Virus record (IMG/VR): IMGVR_UViG_3300017917_002374
Span: 1 to 64,000 of that record
Length of the DNA: 64,000 bases
Source of the DNA: a virus
Direction: 5' to 3' (one strand)
Shown one piece after another: positions 58,734 to 64,000 of the stretch. Position 1 is the stretch's first letter. Each line of letters starts with the position of its first letter. A model generated the notes under the pieces. The model had not been told where the DNA came from. It ran no database searches and saw only the letters and a list, made by a program, of their open reading frames with translations. The translations under genes were made by a program, and so were the position numbers.

Positions 58734-59186
58734 ATGACTTTGCTAATTCTAGTTTTGATCTTTGCTGCGATCATACGCTGGTACGAAACCAACGAATATT
58801 TTTGGATACTAGCGTGGCCGGGCACTATCATGCATGAACTGCTACATGCCGTGGTTGGATTTGTGATGTTGGCACAGCCCAGCAATTTCAGCATTCTACC
58901 TCGCCGCACAGAATTTGGTATGGAATTGGGCAGTGTGGGATTTGATAACCTCACCTGGTACAATAAACTGCCCATTGCAGTGGCGCCGTTGCTGGCTATA
59001 CCCATTGTTTTTATTGCAACTAATAGTATTACATTTTCAACAACTGTTACAGGATTTGCAACTGTTTGGATTCTAGCAAGCATGTTGAGCCAGTGTATGC
59101 CCAGCAAACAGGACTGGCAAGTTGGGTTCAGTAGCCCTGTGGGTGTAGCAGCCTGGGCAGGTGTTGCATATTTGCTAATTCGCTAA
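58734..59186 (+). CDS. Membrane metalloprotease-like protein (M50-type HExxH)
   Basis: 150 residues from ATG 58734. Four or five hydrophobic helices; PGTIMHELLHAVVGF has HExxH within a helix, as in site-2-protease-like families, but the usual second motif (NxxPxxxLDG) is not obvious. The role is unknown. Confidence 0.65.
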   Translation: MTLLILVLIFAAIIRWYETNEYFWILAWPGTIMHELLHAVVGFVMLAQPSNFSILPRRTEFGMELGSVGFDNLTWYNKLPIAVAPLLAIPIVFIATNSITFSTTVTGFATVWILASMLSQCMPSKQDWQVGFSSPVGVAAWAGVAYLLIR

Positions 59187-59189
59187 CGG

Positions 59190-59218
59190 TTGACCAAAAA
59201 TACCCATTTTGCTATACT
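59190..59218 (+). promoter_or_regulatory. TTGACC-family early promoter
   Basis: TTGACC, ATACCCATTTTGC in the spacer, TATACT (59213-59218), shared leader and AAAAAGGAGC. Confidence 0.88.
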
Positions 59219-59249
59219 ATAGGCATACGTTAACAAAAAGGAGCGATAA

Positions 59250-59573
59250 ATGGCCAAACTGCTGATCACCACCCAAGTGTTTGAAAACTATGCCTGGCGC
59301 GAAGATGGCACTCTGGGCACAGGTGCTGATGCCTACTGGAAGGCCAAAGGCGGCAACGACTACGTGGTCAAGAATTTCAAGGGCAATGAGCAGGATGCCA
59401 CTGTGGCTGTGATGGCCCTGCGTGAGCAGATTGAACAGGCCAACGACGGCTACATGGAGCACATTGTTGATTTTACTATTGTGGCTGACGACCACCTTAC
59501 CGAGTTTGAGCGTAGCCAACTGGAGTACGAGGGCTGTATTACATTTCCTGCAACAGAATTGCAATTTGCCTAA
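59250..59573 (+). CDS. Small early protein
   Basis: 107 residues, MAKLLITTQVFENYAWREDG, then AYWKAKGGNDYVVKNFKGNE. Soluble alpha/beta. No named function recognised. Confidence 0.7.
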   Translation: MAKLLITTQVFENYAWREDGTLGTGADAYWKAKGGNDYVVKNFKGNEQDATVAVMALREQIEQANDGYMEHIVDFTIVADDHLTEFERSQLEYEGCITFPATELQFA

Positions 59574-59576
59574 CAG

Positions 59577-59605
59577 TTGACCAAAAAGATCCGTTTTGCT
59601 ATAAT
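59577..59605 (+). promoter_or_regulatory. TTGACC-family early promoter
   Basis: TTGACC, spacer with GATCCGTTTTGC, TATAAT (59600-59605), shared leader. Confidence 0.88.
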
Positions 59606-59635
59606 ATAGGCATACGTTAACAAATAGGAGCTCAT

Positions 59636-59872
59636 ATGATACTAGCAGACACTGTTACAACTCTTACAACCATGACCCCAAAGAGCCTGGCTAAAACGCT
59701 GGACACCAGTGGTTACAAAGATTGCAAGTTTGACACCGCTAAATTTTTGGGCTTGACCAACGGTAAGCAATTCTGCTACTCTGTGACTTTTGTTGAAGAC
59801 GGACAGGTGCAGACCAGCAAGGTGTTTGTGCGTTACGATTCTGCTACGGGCTTTATCACTGCTGATTTCTAA
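59636..59872 (+). CDS. Small early protein
   Basis: 78 residues, PKSLAKTLDTSGYKDCKFDT then FCYSVTFVEDGQVQTSKVFV. Unknown function. Confidence 0.65.
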   Translation: MILADTVTTLTTMTPKSLAKTLDTSGYKDCKFDTAKFLGLTNGKQFCYSVTFVEDGQVQTSKVFVRYDSATGFITADF

Positions 59873-59877
59873 AACGG

Positions 59878-59906
59878 TTGACCAAAAATACCCATTTTGT
59901 TATAAT
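59878..59906 (+). promoter_or_regulatory. TTGACC-family early promoter
   Basis: TTGACC, spacer with ATACCCATTTTGT, TATAAT (59901-59906). Confidence 0.88.
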
Positions 59907-59937
59907 GTTGTTATCGTAACTGATAAGGAGCTCACAA

Positions 59938-60321
59938 ATGGCTTATATTTCCGCTCAAGATGTTGCAGCAATTCGCGCAGAACTCAAGCAATCCTTTCCT
60001 GGTTGGAAGTTTAGTGTTCGCAAAGGCTCAGGCTCGTTGAGTGTGGATGTTACTATCCTGCAAGGTGATGTGGACTTTAGCGAGAACTTGGACCACGGCT
60101 ATTGCCAGGTGAACCAGTATTGGATCAATGATCATTGGACCAATCCAGCGGCTCGTGATGCACTCACCCGTATCAATGATATCATGCACCATGCACCGGG
60201 TCGTGCAGGTGGCAAGAAATACTTTGATGAAAGTGACGCCATGACCGATTACTTTCACACTGCATTCTACACTCATCTGAGCATTGGTGACTGGCGCAAA
60301 GAATACGCACTGGTGAAATAA
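59938..60321 (+). CDS. LPD29-like domain protein
   Basis: 127 residues. ISAQDVAAIRAELKQSFPGW then FSVRKGSGSLSVDVTILQGD match the LPD29 domain found in phage and plasmid polyvalent proteins. Function not established. Own promoter; head of a five-gene coupled string up to DNA ligase. Confidence 0.75.
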   Translation: MAYISAQDVAAIRAELKQSFPGWKFSVRKGSGSLSVDVTILQGDVDFSENLDHGYCQVNQYWINDHWTNPAARDALTRINDIMHHAPGRAGGKKYFDESDAMTDYFHTAFYTHLSIGDWRKEYALVK

Positions 60322-60322
60322 C

Positions 60323-60508
60323 ATGACACCAGACTACTCACCCAAACAATATTATATCGTGAATCAAACCAATCTGCGCCGTGAAGCAATTGATGCACTG
60401 CTACAAGAACTTCATGCGCAACACGAACAGATGATAGAGCAGGCGCTGGCATACAGCGACATGCAACAAGCACGTGATGTGATCAAATGGATACAGGAGA
60501 AATCGTGA
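60323..60508 (+). CDS. 61-residue helical protein
   Basis: NLRREAIDALLQELHAQHEQ; charged helix. TGATG overlap with the next gene. Unknown function. Confidence 0.6.
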   Translation: MTPDYSPKQYYIVNQTNLRREAIDALLQELHAQHEQMIEQALAYSDMQQARDVIKWIQEKS

Positions 60509-60738
60509 TGCAGTTGGAATTTGAAAATATCCAAAGCGCAGGTTTTCAAGGCAATGGCTTATACAGCGAGAATCTCATGAATGAAGTGTATGCGCGAGTC
60601 ACTGAACTGGAAGAAATCGTAGAACTGTTAGATCTCTCTCCTTCCGTTCGTGCCAACATACAGTACGAACTGAATCGTTGGACCAGTGTGATAGAGGACG
60701 AACTGGACCGTGCTGCTCAACAGATGAGGACCAAGTGA
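60508..60738 (+). CDS. 76-residue hypothetical protein
   Basis: ATG 60508 in TGATG. Helical, VTELEEIVELLDLSPSVRAN. Overlaps the next start again by TGATG. Confidence 0.6.
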   Translation: MQLEFENIQSAGFQGNGLYSENLMNEVYARVTELEEIVELLDLSPSVRANIQYELNRWTSVIEDELDRAAQQMRTK

Positions 60739-60923
60739 TGAGTATCACACTAGATGGTGAAACTGCGGATCGTATCACTGCACTTACACTTGCAGAGCAT
60801 CGTGAGTTCATGGTAGAACAGTTGGACAACGAGGCATTGCATGACGAAGACCGTGGCAGATACACTCGCTATATCAAGGCCATTGATACCTTGCTAGGCG
60901 AATACTTTGAGGTGCCGCGATGA
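60738..60923 (+). CDS. 61-residue hypothetical protein
   Basis: MSITLDGETADRITALTLAE then RYTRYIKAIDTLLGEYFEV; helical. ATGA overlap with the SWIM-like gene. Confidence 0.6.
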   Translation: MSITLDGETADRITALTLAEHREFMVEQLDNEALHDEDRGRYTRYIKAIDTLLGEYFEVPR

Positions 60924-61282
60924 AATACTTTCAAGAAGTAACAGAATGGAGCGACGGCTCTAATGCCAATCACATCTATCTGCTAGACGACAGCAAAGGC
61001 AAAATGTATGCGTATGTACCCAAGGACACAGATCAATTGGTTCAGTTCAAAAACCCAATCAAAATTGACATCCGTGGACGCAAATTCAAGCCGGTGGCCG
61101 CTAGGTGGCACTACGTTGGTGCAGACGAGCCCAAGTTGGGGCCAAAAGAAAAACACGTGGTCAAAGGCAGCAACGGAAACGAGTACGTGGTGGAAAAAGT
61201 AGACAGCATATATACTTGCACCTGCCCGGGCTACAAATACCGAGGCGATTGTAAACATGTTAAGGAGTTTGGTAGTGAATAA
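60920..61282 (+). CDS. SWIM-type zinc-binding protein
   Basis: 120 residues; C-terminal YTCTCPGYKYRGDCKHVKEF is a SWIM CxC...CxH zinc site, often involved in nucleic-acid or protein contacts. Overlaps the ligase start, so a ligase accessory role is possible but unproven. Confidence 0.75.
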   Translation: MKYFQEVTEWSDGSNANHIYLLDDSKGKMYAYVPKDTDQLVQFKNPIKIDIRGRKFKPVAARWHYVGADEPKLGPKEKHVVKGSNGNEYVVEKVDSIYTCTCPGYKYRGDCKHVKEFGSE

Positions 61283-62600
61283 ACAGAATGCACCCTGGGA
61301 TGTGATTGCTAGGCTAGAAGCTGATAACAGTCGTCTGGCCAAAGAGCAAATCATTCGTGTGGAAGCAGAAGCTGGTAACACAGAATTTTTTCGTGGCTGC
61401 CGTGCTGCGCTGGACAGCATGATCACCTATGGTGTTAAACAAGTAGAACCCAAATCTGGTGATGGTAAAGGATTGCGATCTGAAACCTTTTGGCGTATTG
61501 CACAGGAACTGGCCGAGCGTCAGCTCACAGGCAATCAAGCCTTGTTCACCATCAACACCTTGCGAGCACAAGCCACCGAAGCCGAATGGAATCTTTGGTA
61601 TCGTCGCATACTGATCAAAGACCTGCGTTGTGGTGTAAGCGAAAAAACAATCAACGGTGTGGTGAAAGATATCCGTGAAGATTATTCCGTTCCTGTTTTT
61701 ACTTGCCAGCTGGCTCACGATGGAGCTAATCACGAATCCAAAATCACCGGTGAGAAACTGGTGGAAGTCAAGCTGGACGGAGTTAGGGTTGTGGCTGTCG
61801 TGTATCCTAGTGGTGTTGTCAATCTTTTCAGCCGCAATGGTAAAGAGCTGAACAACTTTCCGCACATTGAAAAACAGTTGAGCAAACATGCAGTGCTGTT
61901 TGCAGAACCCACTGTGCTGGACGGAGAGATCATGAGTGCCAGCTTTCAGGATCTAATGAAGCAGGTGCATCGCAAGGACAATGTGCAGGCCAATGATGCT
62001 GTGCTTCATCTATTTGACATGCTGACCTTGCGTGAGTTTCAAGCAGGACGCGGAGAACATAGACAGATTGATCGCAGTTATACTCTGCAGGCCTGGCATA
62101 GTCACATCAAAGACCATATGCCCAACGTGACCACTGTGGGATGGGAACTGGTAGATCTACGTGAAGCTGCTGGCCAAGCTCGCTTTGCTGAGATCAATAA
62201 TCTGGCTATACGTCGTGGTTATGAAGGCATTATGATCAAGGATCCAGAGTCTGTTTACGAATGTAAACGCAGCACTGCCTGGCTCAAGCAAAAGCCTTTT
62301 ATTGAAGTCAGCCTTACTGTGGTTGGACTGGAAGAAGGTACAGGCAAGAATGCTGGACGTCTTGGTGCTCTAATCGTGGAAGGCGAAGACGACGGTAAGT
62401 TCATCCGTACCAATGTGGGTTCAGGACTGACCGATGCTATGCGCGAAGAGATCTGGGCAAATCAAAATGGTGTGCTTGGGCAGATTGTGGAAGTGCGAGC
62501 AGATGCTGCCACACAGAATCAAGACAGTAACGGAGAGTGGAGTCTACGTTTTCCACGTTTCAAAGGCTTTCGTGGATTTGGTGCAGGTGAAAAATTGTAG
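61275..62600 (+). CDS. ATP-dependent DNA ligase
   Basis: 441 residues from GTG 61275, preferred over ATG 61257 because AAGGAG (61262-61267) sits 7 bases before it. Adenylation motif I VEVKLDGVRV (KxDG), motif III-like VLDGEIM, motif IV GYEGIMIKDP, and motif V WLKQKPF. Seals nicks at replication and repair. N-terminal domain resembles T4-type ligases. Confidence 0.95.
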   Translation: MNKQNAPWDVIARLEADNSRLAKEQIIRVEAEAGNTEFFRGCRAALDSMITYGVKQVEPKSGDGKGLRSETFWRIAQELAERQLTGNQALFTINTLRAQATEAEWNLWYRRILIKDLRCGVSEKTINGVVKDIREDYSVPVFTCQLAHDGANHESKITGEKLVEVKLDGVRVVAVVYPSGVVNLFSRNGKELNNFPHIEKQLSKHAVLFAEPTVLDGEIMSASFQDLMKQVHRKDNVQANDAVLHLFDMLTLREFQAGRGEHRQIDRSYTLQAWHSHIKDHMPNVTTVGWELVDLREAAGQARFAEINNLAIRRGYEGIMIKDPESVYECKRSTAWLKQKPFIEVSLTVVGLEEGTGKNAGRLGALIVEGEDDGKFIRTNVGSGLTDAMREEIWANQNGVLGQIVEVRADAATQNQDSNGEWSLRFPRFKGFRGFGAGEKL

Positions 62601-62605
62601 ATACC

Positions 62606-62773
62606 ATGGCCGAGATCATACCGTTTCCTGGACGCAAACAAATTGACTCGGTAGAGCTGGCACGATTACGAGCCAAACTATTAGAGCTGCATGATTGCAG
62701 AGAAGCCATACAAAGAGAAATAAGACTGACCAAGGACCTTATTAGACTGTACGAAAGCGGTGAGAGCAAATGA
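62606..62773 (+). CDS. 55-residue coiled-coil protein
   Basis: MAEIIPFPGRKQIDSVELAR then CREAIQREIRLTKDLIRLYE; helical. ATGA overlap with the lipoprotein gene. Confidence 0.6.
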   Translation: MAEIIPFPGRKQIDSVELARLRAKLLELHDCREAIQREIRLTKDLIRLYESGESK

Positions 62774-62928
62774 CTAGATTAATCATAATTTTTTGTTGTG
62801 CAACACTAACAGGTTGTGCTATAGTAAAAGATGCTCGCAACGAACTGCGAAAAGAGGTAGTGGGATTCAAAGACAACTGGGATCGCTATGTACTCAAAAA
62901 GGATGCTGTAAATGAACGAACGAATTAA
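62770..62928 (+). CDS. 52-residue lipoprotein
   Basis: MTRLIIIFCCATLTGC gives a lipobox LTGC; mature part ~37 residues, charged. Small lipoproteins of this kind can be o-spanins or exclusion factors; not assignable here. Confidence 0.6.
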   Translation: MTRLIIIFCCATLTGCAIVKDARNELRKEVVGFKDNWDRYVLKKDAVNERTN

Positions 62929-63217
62929 AGAACTAGAAAAACAATGCTGGAGTCATCGAGTTAATGGTACTCTAGTAGACGGGCAATTACATTTTGATAC
63001 AAAAAAGTTCGCCGAGTTAATAGCCGAGTATTGTGCCCAATTATGTGGAAGTCAAGCAGATAAGAAAAACATTCGCAATGCGTTTGGAATATCTGTTGGC
63101 AGCGATGTAAAATATCCTGGACCAGAAGCACACAACAGCGTGGTATCACAATACACAAGAGAATACAATATACCTAAAGTCTTGACATTAGATAAAGATG
63201 ATAGCAAAATAGTGTAG
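62912..63217 (+). CDS. Hypothetical protein
   Basis: 101 residues, MNERIKELEKQCWSHRVNGT then FAELIAEYCAQLC, a pattern common in small T4-like phage proteins. Overlaps the lipoprotein gene by 17 bases. Confidence 0.65.
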   Translation: MNERIKELEKQCWSHRVNGTLVDGQLHFDTKKFAELIAEYCAQLCGSQADKKNIRNAFGISVGSDVKYPGPEAHNSVVSQYTREYNIPKVLTLDKDDSKIV

Positions 63218-63228
63218 GAGACATTTTT

Positions 63229-63360
63229 ATGAAACTAGGAATTATAGTACTAGGTTTATTTGTTTTGATAGGCTTGTTTTTGTTTGTTTGGTATCATATT
63301 GAACGCATGCAAGACGAGCTTGAACAAATAAATCATTTGGATCATAAGGACCAAACATGA
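63229..63360 (+). CDS. 43-residue single-helix membrane protein
   Basis: MKLGIIVLGLFVLIGLFLFV is one membrane helix; short charged tail RMQDELEQINH. GTAGGAG upstream. ATGA overlap with the next gene. Spanin-like topology is possible. Confidence 0.55.
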   Translation: MKLGIIVLGLFVLIGLFLFVWYHIERMQDELEQINHLDHKDQT

Positions 63361-63527
63361 TAGCAGAAATGATTATCTGGGGATTTTTTAGTGCGTGTGG
63401 ATGGCTCACCGCCAACTGGATCAAAGAAGAAATATGGCCTGAACCGCCTGCTCAACAGCAACCTGCAGAAAAAGCCGAGCAAGGAGTAAATACCAAAAAG
63501 GCCACTTCAAATGACCCAGGACGATAA
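63357..63527 (+). CDS. 56-residue membrane microprotein
   Basis: MIAEMIIWGFFSACGWLTAN then a hydrophilic Pro/Gln/Lys tail. Overlaps both neighbours. Confidence 0.55.
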   Translation: MIAEMIIWGFFSACGWLTANWIKEEIWPEPPAQQQPAEKAEQGVNTKKATSNDPGR

Positions 63528-63723
63528 AGAAATCAAAGCACAGTTAAAGAAACTTAAACCCAAGAAAAAGTTAGCAGTGCCCGCAGAGTTTTTGGACAAT
63601 GCCAAAAGCTACGAAGACAAATTGGGATTGGTACAAGTGTTAACAGAAAAAGAAAAAGGCCGTGTGCTGTTGATCATCAAAAGCATGCTAGCCGATGCAG
63701 TTAAATCAAGAAATCGTAAATGA
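63511..63723 (+). CDS. Small basic protein
   Basis: 70 residues, Lys-rich (LKKLKPKKKLAVPAEFL), helical C-terminus. ATGA overlap with the next gene. Confidence 0.6.
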   Translation: MTQDDKEIKAQLKKLKPKKKLAVPAEFLDNAKSYEDKLGLVQVLTEKEKGRVLLIIKSMLADAVKSRNRK

Positions 63724-63947
63724 AAAAGAAAAGAGAACTTGCTGCCAGCAGAGAAGATGATTCAGGCACTGTGATTTTTCGTGCCGGCAACTGGTTAGAT
63801 GATGACAGCGAAATGTTGAAAATTGCCAAGGACGGTTTTTGGGTTAGAGGTGTGAAAGTACCACAAGACGAACGTGAAGCCCAGCATGTGTACAGTGCAT
63901 TTAAAGAATGGTTGACCTGGTCAGCCTTGTCAAGGAAAAATCAATGA
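63720..63947 (+). CDS. Small hypothetical protein
   Basis: 75 residues, basic start MKKKRELAASREDDSG, then DGFWVRGVKVPQDEREAQHV. Unknown. ATGA overlap with the last gene. Confidence 0.6.
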   Translation: MKKKRELAASREDDSGTVIFRAGNWLDDDSEMLKIAKDGFWVRGVKVPQDEREAQHVYSAFKEWLTWSALSRKNQ

Positions 63948-64000
63948 GTGTAACCAATCAAAATGTAAAACGCATAGGCCAAGAAGTTGGCATATACATG
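63944..64000 (+). CDS. Partial gene at window end
   Basis: Only 19 codons, MSVTNQNVKRIGQEVGIYM, open to the edge. Nothing can be said about function. Confidence 0.5.
   Translation, partial: MSVTNQNVKRIGQEVGIYM

Noticed and set aside
61314-61889. 191-codon minus-strand open frame inside the DNA ligase gene
   Set aside because: Lies wholly opposite a gene with clear ligase motifs; no ribosome site; composition typical of an antisense shadow.
1-64000. CRISPR arrays and insertion sequences
   Set aside because: No regularly spaced direct repeats and no transposase were seen. The only mobile element found is the free-standing HNH gene.

Overview
The window looks like part of a large T4-like (contractile-tailed) bacteriophage genome that infects a Gram-negative bacterium. 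The evidence for T4-type descent is an RIIA/RIIB pair, a PAAR spike tip and baseplate/tail genes, NATAAATA late-promoter octamers, a DexA-like exonuclease, T4-style nrdA/nrdB/glutaredoxin, and dense co-directional packing with ATGA/TAATG overlaps. Only three convincing genes lie on the minus strand. Signal peptides, lipoproteins, a beta-barrel outer-membrane protein and murein enzymes point to a Gram-negative host. A 24-residue PqqA gene suggests that the host makes pyrroloquinoline quinone, as methylotrophs and other users of PQQ-dependent dehydrogenases do. This host assignment is inference.

Layout. 1-3.0 kb: class Ia ribonucleotide reductase and glutaredoxin. 3.0-12.9 kb: virion and lysis genes (PAAR tip, structural proteins, SleB-type hydrolase, holin-like protein, fibres, a ubiquitin-fold protein, a large membrane coiled-coil protein). 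12.9-16.5 kb: proteostasis and translation block (ClpX, ribosomal protein bS21, Hsp20, ClpS, exonuclease). 16.6-26.6 kb: envelope proteins, D,D-endopeptidase, tail-fibre-like protein, phosphomannomutase-like HAD enzyme, UV endonuclease, a minus-strand dockerin-like protein, lipoprotein and SprT protein. 26.6-27.3 kb: ClpP. 27.3-41.3 kb: eight large overlapping or abutting genes (plus one small one) that look like capsid-targeted internal proteins or polyproteins. They share T4-CTS-like N-termini, internal [LIV]xE sites like those cut by T4 prohead protease, and 17 copies of an acidic D-D-D-[DE]-[LM]-F-[GSA] motif. 41.4-50.3 kb: small early-type genes driven by repeated TTGACC promoters, RIIA, RIIB and an AAA+ ATPase. 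50.3-50.75 kb: a circularly permuted (two-piece) tmRNA. 51-55.4 kb: PstS and a coupled outer-membrane protein behind a Pho-box-like element, then a three-gene secreted/membrane operon. 55.4-58.6 kb: glutamine-amidotransferase-like protein, AhpC, SGNH hydrolase, AhpD, PqqA and an HNH endonuclease. 58.7-64 kb: more small promoter-driven genes, DNA ligase, and a run of tiny proteins.

How the parts may work together. ClpX, ClpP, ClpS and a tmRNA with its own tag would give the phage a nearly complete tagging and degradation pathway (SmpB is not seen here), and bS21 would act on the ribosome. PqqA, PstS with the outer-membrane protein, AhpC/AhpD and RNR are candidate auxiliary metabolic genes for cofactor supply, phosphate capture, peroxide defence and dNTP supply. 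Two most unusual signals are the pqqA gene and the multi-gene family of putative protease-processed internal head polyproteins. No stretch longer than 300 bases lacks a gene; the longest is the tmRNA locus.
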